Assembly: GCA_027066745.1 (NCBI GenBank)
Contig: JAMONB010000290.1
Span: forward strand, 1-32,557
Direction: 5' to 3'
Length of the DNA: 32,557 nucleotides
Source of the DNA: Flavobacteriaceae bacterium
Lineage (GTDB): Bacteria; Bacteroidota; Bacteroidia; Flavobacteriales; Flavobacteriaceae
The position numbers and the translations under genes were made by a program. A model generated the notes under the pieces. The model ran no database searches, was not told where the DNA came from, and worked only from the letters and a program-made list of their open reading frames with translations. This document shows, one piece after another, positions 1 through 10,732 of this stretch. The stretch's first letter is position 1, and each line of letters begins with the position of its first letter.

Positions 1-3000
1 TGTATTTTTAAATACCGATCTGGTTTGTCCTGGCTCTAAATCAGTTACTTTAATTAATAAAGACTGTTCATTTTGTTGTTGCAAAGTTGTAGTACCTTGT
101 AATTTTTCTCGGCGTAAGCCAGGAGGCAATCTATATGGAATAGGTACTTTATATTCATTTTCTTGAATGTTTACCACACCTACCTCAAAATCTCTATTTT
201 CTTCTTCAGTTAGTTCTTGCGGAGGGTTAATATTTTCAACTTGGGTTTTTGTATACCTTCTCCAATCGCCTCGTACCAATTCTAATTCTCCAAATCGTAA
301 AACTACTGGAATTTTAAATTTAGTTAAAAATAATCGCATAAAGCGGATAGAATTGAAATCTGAAATACTACCTATAGTCTCACTAGGTGAACTGATAGGA
401 ATCCTAAATTGATACCATTTTGTCTGTCTAGTCTCACCATTAGGTAATACAACTGAAACTATTTTTTCATCGACAATGTTATTTTGACCTACTATAAATT
501 TATTAGGATCAATGTCTACTTTATATTGAAAATAACTTTCAACCGAACTCATAGTTTGATCTTTATTAATATCTTCAATATCAGGAAAAGAGGTGGCAGA
601 AGTTGGGTAAGATTCTGTAGAGTTGTTTACTGTAGGTGAATTGCCTTGAGTTTTATTAAAATTCCTGTATCTAGTTAAAATTGAGGCATTGTTGGCATCT
701 AAATCACTACCTCTATAATAATTGTAATTGTCATTAGCAGGGTCACTACCAAATTGACTACCAAATCTATTCGTTTCTTCTGTATCATTTAAACCGTCTA
801 AACCTAAATCTTGATTTTTTCTTTCTTCATCTTTTTCAGTAAAAGCATATATTAGAGCTTGTTTTGTAGGGATGTCTGACCAAACAGTTTGATCTACATT
901 TGCACCAATATCTGGTTTGTATATTTTTAGACCATTTTCTGGCAAGCCATTTTCATACATTCTTCTATCATCTTTAAGGATATCTTCAGAAATATTACCC
1001 AAGTTAAAATAGAGTTCACCGCCAAAATCAGTCGGATTTATATTTTGTGGGCCACCTTCATTAGGTTTAATACCGTAATTCTCATAAGGATTCATCAACC
1101 AAAATTGAATATATTCAACATTTGCTTGTTGAAAATTAGTGGTATTTAAAGAACGCATAATACCGCCCCATCTAGCTTCAGGGTCTGTGAAATTACCAGA
1201 GGCATTAATATTATTAGTGTCAAAGTTATAAGTACCTCGCTCTTGTGGAAAATAGGCTAAATCAAAAGTATTTACAATGTTAGATTGTGTGAGGTCTAAT
1301 TCTAATTCAGGAAATAGTTCTCTATACGTTACTTGGCGGACTTCATTTCTGGAGAGTTCAGTATCGTCAATATTACCAGGTTTTAAGGAGCTTCCATAAA
1401 ATAACCTATCAATAGTGTACCAAGCTAAATGGGCTCTTTTTTTACCAAATCTTAGATTATTGTCATTTGGGTTTCCTGTAAAATCTAATTCAAGTTTATT
1501 TTGATTTTGAGGGACACTAGCTAAAAACCATTGTCTTGGTGAACTGATGTCTAACGGAATTTGAGAGCCTTCAAAATCATCAATATATGAAGCTGCTTCA
1601 TTATTTACACCTCCATTTTTATTTTTAGCTGTTCCAGGCATTAAATAGGCTGCATCTGCACGAATAGAGAAATTTGAAATTACATCGGTGTCAATATTTG
1701 GTAATTTATTTACCCATTTGGTGAATTTTGGCACCTCGGTTTGGTATGATAAATTAATCCCTACAATAGAATTATTAACTGATTCAGAACCAAATTGCAT
1801 TTTTCCAAAAGGTCTCTCTTTCATATTGATAAAAGTACCACCAATGGCAAAATTTTCTGAGAATATATGTTGTATATCAACACCTAAATAACTACGCCGT
1901 TGTTGACTAAAACCATTATTGTTTTCGACCGAAACGTTTATTGGTGCGTTAGAAGCTTTTAAGTTCGGGTTGATAATTTGTACTGTACCTATTTGGTAAT
2001 CTACAACATAATCAACACCTTCTAGTAGTTCCCTGCCTCCAGAAGTTACAGTTACAGACCCTCTAGATACGTTAAATGCTCCTAATGGAATTCCATTGCT
2101 TGATTCTGATTTAAAATATCCTTTTAAAATATATTTATTTTTAGATTGAAAATCGTTTTGTGCTTCAGACTTTGTTCTATCATATAATTCATTAAATATA
2201 TATTTTTCATCTAATGCGTTTGTAAGTATTTCACCTAGTTCTCCTTTATCTTCAGGATTTGGACCTGAAGTTCCACTAAAGCCAAAGGGCTCTACGGTAG
2301 GAAATATAAGATAGCCTTCTTGTGAATTCATGGTAATGCCTTCTACATAATCAAACAAGCCATCACCCTCTTTAAGTTCGTTATTTGATTGGTCTAATTT
2401 GTCAACTCGTAATAGATTGAGTAATGTTTTATTGTTAACGTTTGTAGTTTCTGCATTTTGTAAAATATTTAAAGCCACACCTTCTTCATCATCTTGATAC
2501 ATGACTTCTACTCTAAATCCATCAGGTTGTAATTGGTAAGCCCCAGGTAGTGTGTAGATGTTTTTCATCATCAAATCCCACATAGGAATTTTTGTGTTTA
2601 CAATTTCACTACGTAATAATTTCACTACTAAATTTTTGGGTGCTGTAACACCATCTGTAGACAATTCTCCTACTCTAAAAACATTTTCTCCAGTAACATT
2701 ACTGTCAGTATATTCGAAAGCCACGGCCAAAATTTCACTGTCAGCTAAACGTCTGTTTAATGTGATGAACCCTAATTGAGGATTTAATGTAAAATCTATT
2801 CCTAATATTAATTTTCTTGCATTCTCTAAAATAGTATAATCTGTACCTTGTTGATAACCTGTTAAGGTTGAGTTTACTGTTGAAATATCTCTAACTCCGC
2901 TATTAGGTGTTAAAAAAACATTCAAGTTATTAGCATCATTTGAAGGGTCTTTTTGCCCTGCGATAGCATTTACTAGCGTAGAGTGAATTTTAGTCTGATT

Positions 3001-4143
3001 ACCTTCCCCTAAATCTGCCAAAGCAACAATACTGCGTACATCTTGTGTTGTGTTATTTCTATTTGTAACCCAAATTTCAATTTGAGTAATTTGCTTAGAA
3101 CTATTAATTAATGGAAGAGAGGCTAATGATTTATTGAAATCATTTCTAAAACTTTGTGATAAAAAGAAGTGCCTGTTGTCATCATAATTACTTGCACTTA
3201 AATCAAATTCTGTTATGGTTGCTCCTCCTTCAGCTGCAACTGATCGCGTTTGTGATTTTTGTTGAGAAAACACACCAGTAACTGTTGTTTTACCAAATTG
3301 CAATTGTGTTTTTAAACCAAATAAGTTTTGAGCTCCTGAAACTAAAGAATTTTGAATGGGCATACTTATATTACCTACTTCAATTTTTTGGATAATGTCA
3401 TCTTCAGTTGGTGTGTATTCTAATTTAATTTGATTTTGAAAGTTGAAAGTTGATTGTGTATCAAAAGCAGCATTTACCCGAAGACGTTTCCCTACTTTAG
3501 CATTTAAACTGGCACTGATTTCTTGATCAAAATCAAATGTAGGAGGAGGGTTTCTATTACGTTCAGATAATTGTGGGTTTTCAACTTTTTGAAATAAAAT
3601 ACCCATTTTTACCAATACAGAACCTTGAGGGTTTACTTCAATTTCATTGCCTCCAAAAATATTCTCAAAAAAACTAGATTTTACATAATATTTTGGAAGT
3701 AGATTTTTTTGCCCCTCTTTACTATTCTTATTTCTTCCTTCAATGGCACTTACTTTATTTTTAAAATAATCTAACATATCGCGATTTAGACGATACTCTT
3801 CATATTCTTTATCTGTCATATAAAAAGGATGCTTAATGTAATAGTCTCCTATTTTTTCCACAAAAACATATTGTTTGGTTTCAGCATCATAAACAACTTC
3901 AAAATCAGATATATTATTTAAGAATAGGCTACCTTTTTGTTTGTCATTAAACGAATAAGGTAAATCAGGAATTGAGTCTGTTTTTATTGTGTTTTCAGTT
4001 CTAACTACTGGTTTAGTAGTGTTTACTTTGATTGTGTCTTTTGATTTTGGAGTAGGAGGTGCTACTTGAGCATCTATAGTGGTTGCTGCAAAAAAGAGTA
4101 CTAACAGGAGAATGCTATATGTCTTTATTTTGTTGATATTCAA
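1..4143 (-). CDS. sprA: Cell surface protein SprA (gliding motility / type IX secretion outer-membrane channel), N-terminal part; 3' end beyond window start
   Basis: Not in ORF track (runs off edge). Reverse strand from TTG at 4143 reads LNINKIKTYSILLLVLFFAATTIDAQVAPPTPKSKDTIKVNTTKPVV..., a signal peptide then SprA-like sequence. The codons at positions 1-3 are in the same frame (ACA; ...EQSLLIKVTDLEPGQTRSVFKNT). Adjacent to ruvA, as I recall for other Flavobacteriia. Confidence 0.88.
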   Translation of the reverse strand, partial: MNINKIKTYSILLLVLFFAATTIDAQVAPPTPKSKDTIKVNTTKPVVRTENTIKTDSIPDLPYSFNDKQKGSLFLNNISDFEVVYDAETKQYVFVEKIGDYYIKHPFYMTDKEYEEYRLNRDMLDYFKNKVSAIEGRNKNSKEGQKNLLPKYYVKSSFFENIFGGNEIEVNPQGSVLVKMGILFQKVENPQLSERNRNPPPTFDFDQEISASLNAKVGKRLRVNAAFDTQSTFNFQNQIKLEYTPTEDDIIQKIEVGNISMPIQNSLVSGAQNLFGLKTQLQFGKTTVTGVFSQQKSQTRSVAAEGGATITEFDLSASNYDDNRHFFLSQSFRNDFNKSLASLPLINSSKQITQIEIWVTNRNNTTQDVRSIVALADLGEGNQTKIHSTLVNAIAGQKDPSNDANNLNVFLTPNSGVRDISTVNSTLTGYQQGTDYTILENARKLILGIDFTLNPQLGFITLNRRLADSEILAVAFEYTDSNVTGENVFRVGELSTDGVTAPKNLVVKLLRSEIVNTKIPMWDLMMKNIYTLPGAYQLQPDGFRVEVMYQDDEEGVALNILQNAETTNVNNKTLLNLLRVDKLDQSNNELKEGDGLFDYVEGITMNSQEGYLIFPTVEPFGFSGTSGPNPEDKGELGEILTNALDEKYIFNELYDRTKSEAQNDFQSKNKYILKGYFKSESSNGIPLGAFNVSRGSVTVTSGGRELLEGVDYVVDYQIGTVQIINPNLKASNAPINVSVENNNGFSQQRRSYLGVDIQHIFSENFAIGGTFINMKERPFGKMQFGSESVNNSIVGINLSYQTEVPKFTKWVNKLPNIDTDVISNFSIRADAAYLMPGTAKNKNGGVNNEAASYIDDFEGSQIPLDISSPRQWFLASVPQNQNKLELDFTGNPNDNNLRFGKKRAHLAWYTIDRLFYGSSLKPGNIDDTELSRNEVRQVTYRELFPELELDLTQSNIVNTFDLAYFPQERGTYNFDTNNINASGNFTDPEARWGGIMRSLNTTNFQQANVEYIQFWLMNPYENYGIKPNEGGPQNINPTDFGGELYFNLGNISEDILKDDRRMYENGLPENGLKIYKPDIGANVDQTVWSDIPTKQALIYAFTEKDEERKNQDLGLDGLNDTEETNRFGSQFGSDPANDNYNYYRGSDLDANNASILTRYRNFNKTQGNSPTVNNSTESYPTSATSFPDIEDINKDQTMSSVESYFQYKVDIDPNKFIVGQNNIVDEKIVSVVLPNGETRQTKWYQFRIPISSPSETIGSISDFNSIRFMRLFLTKFKIPVVLRFGELELVRGDWRRYTKTQVENINPPQELTEEENRDFEVGVVNIQENEYKVPIPYRLPPGLRREKLQGTTTLQQQNEQSLLIKVTDLEPGQTRSVFKNT

Positions 4144-4146
4144 GTT

Positions 4147-4728
4147 TTACAAGTTTTTTAATGCTTGTTTAATCATGTTTTCAAGAGAGATATTAGGGGT
4201 TTCTTGAATAATCCGTTGTACTAATTTTTCCACTTGTTTACGTGAATATCCAAGTACTTCTAAAGCAGATAACGCTTCTTCTTTAATAGTATTGTTAATT
4301 TGCATAGAATCTTCTGAGATATCGTAAGTTTTAACAATTTTATCTCTTAAATCAATAATTACACGTTGAGCCGTTTTTGCTCCAATTCCTTTAACAGATT
4401 GAATGGTGGCGACATCTTCAGAAGCAATAGCATGCTGTATTTCTTTAGGTGTCATTGACGATAGCATTGTTCTGCCAATACTAGGACCAACACCAGAAAC
4501 TGAAATTAATAATTTGAAAATTTCACGTTCTACTTTGTCAGAAAAACCAAATAAGGTATGAGCATCTTCTCTAATATTTAGATAGGTGTATAATTTAATA
4601 GCTTCTGAATCGGTAATTTTAGAATACGTATGTAATGAAATGTTTAAGTAGTAGCCTACGCCATTACATTCTATAATGGCATAAGTCGGATTTTTCTCCA
4701 CTAATTTCCCTCTGATATGAGTAATCAT
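4147..4728 (-). CDS. ruvA: Holliday junction branch migration protein RuvA
   Basis: 193 aa; MITHIRGKLVEKNPTYAIIECNGVGYYLNIS..., VSGVGPSIGRTMLS and VKGIGAKTAQRVIIDL HhH motifs. Confidence 0.97.
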   Translation of the reverse strand: MITHIRGKLVEKNPTYAIIECNGVGYYLNISLHTYSKITDSEAIKLYTYLNIREDAHTLFGFSDKVEREIFKLLISVSGVGPSIGRTMLSSMTPKEIQHAIASEDVATIQSVKGIGAKTAQRVIIDLRDKIVKTYDISEDSMQINNTIKEEALSALEVLGYSRKQVEKLVQRIIQETPNISLENMIKQALKNL

Positions 4729-4867
4729 AAATCTCTTAAAGTTTTAAGGTAGTATCTTTAACAATAATATGTGAAGTTACTAGCTATTTTGGGTTGTTAA
4801 TTAAGAGTAGTTTTATATCAAATAAATTAGGTGTTTGTGAAACGATGTACAAATAAACAACTTTTTT

Positions 4868-7141
4868 TTAATTTTTTGCTTTTTCTTGAGCATCAATTAC
4901 AGCAACAGCAGCCATATTTACCATTTCATCTACACTAGCCCCTAATTGTAAAATGTGAGCCGGTTTTCTCATTCCTAGCATGATTGGACCAATAGATTCC
5001 GCTCCATATAACTCTTTCATTAATTTATAGGTGATGTTTGCAGAATCTAAGTTAGGGAAAATCAAGACATTGACTTTTTTGTCAACCAATTTTGAAAATG
5101 GAAATTCTTTTTTTAACATCTCAGCATTGAGAGCAAAATCTGCTTGAATTTCACCATCGATATTTACATTTGGGTATGCACGATGTGTGTAGTTGATTGC
5201 TTCAGCTATTTTTGATGAATTTTCAGATGAAGAGGCTCCAAAATTAGCATAAGAAAGCATGGCGATATTTGGCTTAATATTAAACATTTTAGCTAGTGAT
5301 GCCGTAAGTTGAGATATTTTTGCCAAATGTTTTGCAGTCGGGTTAATGTTGATGGTAGTATCTGCTAAAAATATAGGACCTCTTTTGGTTAGCATTAAAT
5401 TTGTTGCTGCAATTCTTGAAACCCCTTTTGCCATACCAATCAATTCAAATAATGGTTTTACCACTGTAGAATAATTACGTGTATAACCGGTAATTAAAGC
5501 GTCTGCTTCACCTTCATTAACCATCATTGCTGCAAAATAGTTACGTTCTCGCATCCATTTTTGAGCATCTAAAAGTTTGATACCTTTGCGTTGACGAGCT
5601 TTCCAATATTTCTCAGCAAAACGGAATCTTCTTTCTTTTTCTTCTTTCCTTTTGGGATCTATAATTGGGATATCAGCAGTAAAATCAATTTCTTTTTTTA
5701 ATTCTAAAATAGTTTCTTTATCACCTAATAAAATAGGATGTCCAATACCTTCATCATATACTATTTGAGCAGCTTTTAAAACATCAAGATGATCAGCTTC
5801 TGCAAAAATAACTCGTTTAGGATTATTCTTAGCCCTGTCATGTAATAAGCGAACAACCTTGTTTTCTGTGCCTAAACGTTCCATCAATTCATCTCTGTAC
5901 TTATCCCAGTCAGTTATTGGTTCAGTAGCAACACCTGAATCCATTGCAGCTTTTGCTATAGCAGGAGGAATTTCATAAATCAACCTAGGGTCAAAAGGTT
6001 TGGGTATAATATAATCTTTACCAAAAGTTAAATTTACTTGGTCATAAACAATATTTACTTGTTCTGGTACAGCATGTTTAGCTAAATCAGCTAAAGCATG
6101 TACGGCAGCCATTTTCATTTCTTCATTTATTGCAGTTGCACGAACATCTAAAGCTCCTCTAAAAATAAAAGGAAACCCTAGTACATTATTTACTTGATTA
6201 GGATGATCAGATCTGCCAGTAGCCATGATAATATCTTTACGAGTTTTAACAGCCAGCTCATAGCTGATTTCTGGGTCAGGATTTGCCATAGCAAAAACAA
6301 TAGGGTCTTTGGCCATTGATTTTACCATAGCGGCAGTAACAATTCCTCCTTTAGATAATCCGATAAAAACATCAGCATCTTTCATTGCTTCCTCTAGAGT
6401 GTTTACATTTTTAGAAGTAGCAAATTCTGCTTTTTCTGGAGTTAAATTTTCTCTATCTTTACGGATGGCACCTTTGCTGTCAAGCATGATTACATTTTCT
6501 GTTTTAGCTCCTAGTTTTATATAGAGTCGCGTACAAGAAATGGCTGCAGCACCAGCTCCACTAACTACAATCTGTACTTTAGAAATATCTTTTTTAGCGA
6601 TTTCGCAAGCATTTTTTAATGCAGCAGCTGATATAATTGCTGTGCCATGTTGATCATCATGCATTACTGGAATATCCAATTCTTCTTTTAGTCTACGTTC
6701 AATTTCAAAGGCTTCAGGAGCTTTGATGTCTTCTAAGTTTATACCTCCAAAAGTTGGTGCAATAGCTTTTACAGTTTCTACAAATTTATCCACATCAGTG
6801 GCATCAACTTCAATGTCAAAAACATCAATATCTGCAAAAATTTTAAAAAGTAATCCTTTACCTTCCATTACAGGTTTTGAAGCTAAGGGACCTATATTCC
6901 CTAAACCTAAAACAGCTGTTCCGTTTGAAATTACGGCAACTAAATTTCCTTTAGCAGTGTATTTGTAAACATCTTTTTTGTTGTTGGCAATCTCTAAACA
7001 TGGTTCTGCAACACCAGGGGAATATGCTAAAGAAAGATCACGTTGTGTAGTGTATTTTTTAGTTGGTATAACCTCTATTTTTCCTGGCTTAGGTTTTGAA
7101 TGGTAATCTAATGCTTCCTTCTTTAGTTTCTTACTGCTCAT
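4868..7141 (-). CDS. maeB: NADP-dependent malic enzyme fused to C-terminal phosphotransacetylase-like domain (MaeB type)
   Basis: 757 aa; malic enzyme motifs ([28 protein letters not shown]) plus a PTA-like C-terminal half ([12 protein letters not shown]..., [18 protein letters not shown]). Confidence 0.95.
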   Translation of the reverse strand: MSSKKLKKEALDYHSKPKPGKIEVIPTKKYTTQRDLSLAYSPGVAEPCLEIANNKKDVYKYTAKGNLVAVISNGTAVLGLGNIGPLASKPVMEGKGLLFKIFADIDVFDIEVDATDVDKFVETVKAIAPTFGGINLEDIKAPEAFEIERRLKEELDIPVMHDDQHGTAIISAAALKNACEIAKKDISKVQIVVSGAGAAAISCTRLYIKLGAKTENVIMLDSKGAIRKDRENLTPEKAEFATSKNVNTLEEAMKDADVFIGLSKGGIVTAAMVKSMAKDPIVFAMANPDPEISYELAVKTRKDIIMATGRSDHPNQVNNVLGFPFIFRGALDVRATAINEEMKMAAVHALADLAKHAVPEQVNIVYDQVNLTFGKDYIIPKPFDPRLIYEIPPAIAKAAMDSGVATEPITDWDKYRDELMERLGTENKVVRLLHDRAKNNPKRVIFAEADHLDVLKAAQIVYDEGIGHPILLGDKETILELKKEIDFTADIPIIDPKRKEEKERRFRFAEKYWKARQRKGIKLLDAQKWMRERNYFAAMMVNEGEADALITGYTRNYSTVVKPLFELIGMAKGVSRIAATNLMLTKRGPIFLADTTININPTAKHLAKISQLTASLAKMFNIKPNIAMLSYANFGASSSENSSKIAEAINYTHRAYPNVNIDGEIQADFALNAEMLKKEFPFSKLVDKKVNVLIFPNLDSANITYKLMKELYGAESIGPIMLGMRKPAHILQLGASVDEMVNMAAVAVIDAQEKAKN

Positions 7142-7165
7142 AAATATAATTTAGAGTTGAACTTA

Positions 7166-7173
7166 CAAAGATA
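7166..7173 (-). promoter_or_regulatory. Candidate Bacteroidota -7 promoter element (TAnnTTTG) upstream of maeB
   Basis: Minus strand reads TATCTTTG, about 25 nt upstream of the maeB ATG. No clear -33 TTTG partner seen. Confidence 0.4.
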
Positions 7174-7225
7174 TAATATTAGCCTCTATTTTAAATAAAA
7201 TGCATATTTAATCTCAATTAATTTT

Positions 7226-8143
7226 TTATAGAATATCCATATAGTCTTGAATACTCCCTAAATTTTTTAATTTTAGTGCGGCAAGTTTTAACGCGGAATC
7301 TAAACATTTCTCCAATGGGTATTGTTGAATATATGCATATAAAAACCCTGACCAGAATGCATCTCCAGCACCAGTAACATCCACAACCTCATCAACCTTA
7401 ACAGCTGGTAATGAATGAATTTTCTTATTTTTTTGAGATAACATTACTCCCTTACTGCCAAGAGTAAGACAAACTATTTCCACATTTTGTTTATGAAAAA
7501 AATCAAATACCTGTTGGTAAGTAAAAGTCTTACCGAAAAGTCTAGAAACATCATCTGTACTAATTTTTACCAACGGATTAAATTGACAATAATCTTTTAT
7601 GATTTCTATAGCCTTTACTCTATTTGGCCATATTTGATTCGAATAGTTTATATCAATACTCAATTTACAATTATAACCAACAGCTTTTTGTGCTTTTGAA
7701 AGAATAGTTTTTCGAGCTGGGTTCTTACTTAAAGCAAAACAAGAAGTATGAAACATTTTTGATCTTTTCAAAAGGTTATTAGGGATTTGACTCGCTCTAA
7801 TTTGATAATCTGCTTCTCTATAAGCAATGAATTCAGGAGTTTCAGAAGATCTAGAAATAATAATATTACTAGTTGGTTTATTTTTTAATTTTTTAATATA
7901 TCGCGTATCAATTCGTGCTGCATTTAATTCATCAATTATATAATTTCCAAAACCATCATCCCCAACAGTTGCAACTAGCACTGTTTTAAGTCCTAATTGA
8001 ACTATGTTCATTGCCACATTAGAAGGAGACCCTCCTAGAAGCCTTTGATAGCTACTTGTTTCGTCGATAGCACTATTCAATTGATTTCCAATAAAGTCAA
8101 TTAAAACCTCACCAATACACACTATGTCTATATCTTTTTTCAA
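7226..8143 (-). CDS. PfkB-family carbohydrate kinase, probable fructokinase (start revised to TTG at 8143; ORF track start 8209)
   Basis: IDIVCIGEVLIDFIGN, GGSPSNVAMN, VVDVTGAGDAFWSGFLYA are ribokinase/fructokinase motifs. The ORF-track N-terminus (MYMECCRRNAFNTIYKRKEI) lies inside the upstream GH gene and lacks family character; TTG at 8143 gives 305 aa starting with (M)KKDIDIVCIGE. Confidence 0.9.
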   Translation of the reverse strand: MKKDIDIVCIGEVLIDFIGNQLNSAIDETSSYQRLLGGSPSNVAMNIVQLGLKTVLVATVGDDGFGNYIIDELNAARIDTRYIKKLKNKPTSNIIISRSSETPEFIAYREADYQIRASQIPNNLLKRSKMFHTSCFALSKNPARKTILSKAQKAVGYNCKLSIDINYSNQIWPNRVKAIEIIKDYCQFNPLVKISTDDVSRLFGKTFTYQQVFDFFHKQNVEIVCLTLGSKGVMLSQKNKKIHSLPAVKVDEVVDVTGAGDAFWSGFLYAYIQQYPLEKCLDSALKLAALKLKNLGSIQDYMDIL

Positions 8144-9315
8144 TGTAATAATCTCTTTCCGTTTATATATTGTGTTAAAAGCATTTCTCCTGCAGCACTC
8201 CATGTACAATATTGTACACCATTGGGCTTCCCTGTTTTCGAATTAAAATTCTCAAAAAATGAAAAATTTTCTTTACTATTTAATTCTTTTAGTTGCTCTA
8301 AAACTGCTAAAGAAATTGTTTTATCTGTAGCAAATACACCAATACCATAAAAGGCATTTACAACTTGCCAAGTACCTCCATTGTGAAATTCATAAGGATA
8401 GTTTCTGAATTCATACTTACAGTTATTTGTTAATACACCCCAATCAACCATACCCTCCTCTATAGGCTCCCAAAAAGCAGGAAGTAGTTTTAAGGCTAAA
8501 CTTTCTCTTAATTTTTCCGAATATTTTATTGTACTTTTTTTAGCATTATCATCCCCTATTTCTAGGAGCAATGCTAAGGCATTAGCAAAACTATCAAACA
8601 TAGTTTGATATCCTGAAGGGCTTATTGATGCCATCCAATACTCATGATTTTTTAAATTTCTATATGCTTTTGGATGATACAGGTTTTTTTTATCATCAGA
8701 CTTTCTATAATTCGCTTCTATTTTATTAGTTATACTATCAATTTTAGTTGCATTTTTTTTTGAAGGATTAAAATGTGTAAAACAACGTAAAGCCCATAAT
8801 CGTAATAACTGATCGTAAAGAACATGCCCTTCCATAATATACTCATCTGCCCAATTACCAGACCTAGGTACATAGAGTAAATCATTCCCATTAAATTCCC
8901 ATGCTTCTAATAGCCATAAGCTCTTTTCTATATTTGGTTTTAATTGTGATAATAGTTCCTCATCTTTAGTAAAATAGACATAATTATGCACCCCGATAAG
9001 AAACCACGAAACTGTATCTACTCTACCTGCCAAACCTCCAAAACTTACTTCTATACTTTTTTCATTAAAAAAAACGTTTGACGGAATGTTTCCTAACTCA
9101 TGCTGATGTTCAGCCAAAGTAAGTAAAGTATTCTTAAATGTATTCACTAACACCTCATCTCCATCTAATAAAGCTGCTAAACCGCATATAACCCCATCTC
9201 TAGCCCAAACTCTTTTATAGTTAGAAACATCATTTGCACTTGCCAAAAAACCTTGACTTGCACTTGCCTTTTGTAAGAGTTCTTTTGCTTTTATATAATT
9301 TATAGTACTACGCAT
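8140..9315 (-). CDS. Cytoplasmic glycoside hydrolase with (alpha/alpha)6-barrel character (amylo-alpha-1,6-glucosidase / invertase-like)
   Basis: 391 aa, no signal peptide; VWARDGVICGLAALLDGD, SFGGLAGRVDTVSWFLIG, RSGNWADEYI, NNCKYEFRNYPYEFHNGGTWQVVNAFYGIG resemble GDE_C/GH63/GH100-like catalytic barrels. Family assignment is by eye. Confidence 0.65.
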   Translation of the reverse strand: MRSTINYIKAKELLQKASASQGFLASANDVSNYKRVWARDGVICGLAALLDGDEVLVNTFKNTLLTLAEHQHELGNIPSNVFFNEKSIEVSFGGLAGRVDTVSWFLIGVHNYVYFTKDEELLSQLKPNIEKSLWLLEAWEFNGNDLLYVPRSGNWADEYIMEGHVLYDQLLRLWALRCFTHFNPSKKNATKIDSITNKIEANYRKSDDKKNLYHPKAYRNLKNHEYWMASISPSGYQTMFDSFANALALLLEIGDDNAKKSTIKYSEKLRESLALKLLPAFWEPIEEGMVDWGVLTNNCKYEFRNYPYEFHNGGTWQVVNAFYGIGVFATDKTISLAVLEQLKELNSKENFSFFENFNSKTGKPNGVQYCTWSAAGEMLLTQYINGKRLLH

Positions 9316-10705
9316 TTTCTAAAATTGTATTCTTTTGCTTTGTAGTAATAAATAATGTAAATATGCCTGCTAAGATTAAAAATACACCTGCCAATTTAAT
9401 TACATTTATAGGATTTTCTCCCAATAGATCATAAACAAAATACTGCATTGTAATAATTTGAATAATCATAGGTATTACAATAAACATATTAAATATACCC
9501 ATATACACTCCTGTCTTTTCTTTAGGGATAGCTCCTGCTAATAACTGATAAGGCATAGCTAGCATAGATGCCCAAGCAATACCTAAACCAAAAGAAAAGA
9601 GGTAAATTGATGATATCGTAATACTACCATCAGAAAACGGATTTGGAAAACTAAATAAAACATCTGTTGTATTTAAAAAAGGAATGGACAATAATCCTAT
9701 ACCTCCTAGAAGTAAGGAAACAAAATGCACTCCTTTTGCTCCAATTTTTCTAGCCAATGGAATTAAAGCAAAGGCTATCATAAAGCACACAATATTATAG
9801 GTGCCATTTACTTGTCCAGTTAAAATTTGTGCTTTGGTAAAAGCTTCTGTATTTTGATCTAAAGTTCCAAATAAAGACAATGATAATGCAGAAGTTAAAT
9901 ATTGCCAATAACAAAACATGGCATACCATGTAAAAAACTTAACTGGTATTAATTGTTTCATAGTGAGTGGCATTGTTTTAAATGCTTCAACAATATCATT
10001 TAATGTTCTTGAAAAAATAGTCCCCTTAGTTTTTTCTTCTTTTAATTTTTTGAGTTCTTCTTCCGTTGGAGGATATTCCTTAGTTGTAAATACAGAATAA
10101 AGTATGCTTGCTATTGAAGCAAATGAGCCTATAAAAAATGCCCAATAGGTAGCTACGGGAATTCCATTCTCCATTTTATCAGTAATAGCAAAGAAGCCAA
10201 TAGAAACTAATATCGCTGGTGTAAAATTTGCGATGGTAGTACCTAAACCTGTAAAAAAACTTTGCATTAAAAAACCTACAGAATGTTGTTTCTCATCTAA
10301 TTTATCAGAAACAAAAGCTCTATAGGGTTCCATAGCTATATTATTTCCGGCATCTAAAATCCACAATAAACTTGCCGCCATCCAAATGGTTTGAGAATAT
10401 GGCATAAATATTAAAGCTAAACTTGCTAAAACTGCACCAATTAAAAAGAAAGGTTTTCTACGTCCGAATTTTGGAGACCATGTACCGTCACTAATCGCAC
10501 CAATAATTGGCTGGACTATAAGTCCTGTTACAGGACCTGCTAACCAAAGGATAGGTATCTCATGTTCACTTGCACCCAAGTACTTATAGATAGCACTCAT
10601 ATTACTTTGTTGCAAGCCAAAGCTAAATTGAATTCCAAAAAACCCAAAATTCATATTCCAAATTTGCCAAAAACTTAAACGAGGTTTCTTAATGGTCATT
10701 TTCAA
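9308..10705 (-). CDS. MFS/GPH sugar transporter of the SUC/SLC45-like type (probable sucrose or disaccharide:H+ symporter)
   Basis: 465 aa, multiple TM segments; WLAGPVTGLIVQPIIGAISDGTWSPKFGRRKPFFLIGA matches the plant SUC/SLC45 signature region (LVQPxxGxxSDxxxSxxGRRxPF). Start could be the ATG at 10699. Confidence 0.82.
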   Translation of the reverse strand: MKMTIKKPRLSFWQIWNMNFGFFGIQFSFGLQQSNMSAIYKYLGASEHEIPILWLAGPVTGLIVQPIIGAISDGTWSPKFGRRKPFFLIGAVLASLALIFMPYSQTIWMAASLLWILDAGNNIAMEPYRAFVSDKLDEKQHSVGFLMQSFFTGLGTTIANFTPAILVSIGFFAITDKMENGIPVATYWAFFIGSFASIASILYSVFTTKEYPPTEEELKKLKEEKTKGTIFSRTLNDIVEAFKTMPLTMKQLIPVKFFTWYAMFCYWQYLTSALSLSLFGTLDQNTEAFTKAQILTGQVNGTYNIVCFMIAFALIPLARKIGAKGVHFVSLLLGGIGLLSIPFLNTTDVLFSFPNPFSDGSITISSIYLFSFGLGIAWASMLAMPYQLLAGAIPKEKTGVYMGIFNMFIVIPMIIQIITMQYFVYDLLGENPINVIKLAGVFLILAGIFTLFITTKQKNTILENA

Positions 10706-10732
10706 AGAAATTAGACGTGGTAAAGTTAAACG

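Noticed and set aside
167-2779. Plus-strand ORFs 167..412, 1688..1891, 2558..2779
   Set aside because: Short antisense shadows inside the in-frame sprA reading frame on the minus strand; low-complexity translations with no family character.
6309-6968. Plus-strand ORFs 6309..6524 and 6723..6968
   Set aside because: Antisense to the well-supported maeB coding sequence.
7487-7699. Plus-strand 70-aa ORF
   Set aside because: Antisense to the PfkB kinase; no recognisable domain or promoter.
9918-10100. Plus-strand 60-aa ORF
   Set aside because: Antisense to the transporter gene.
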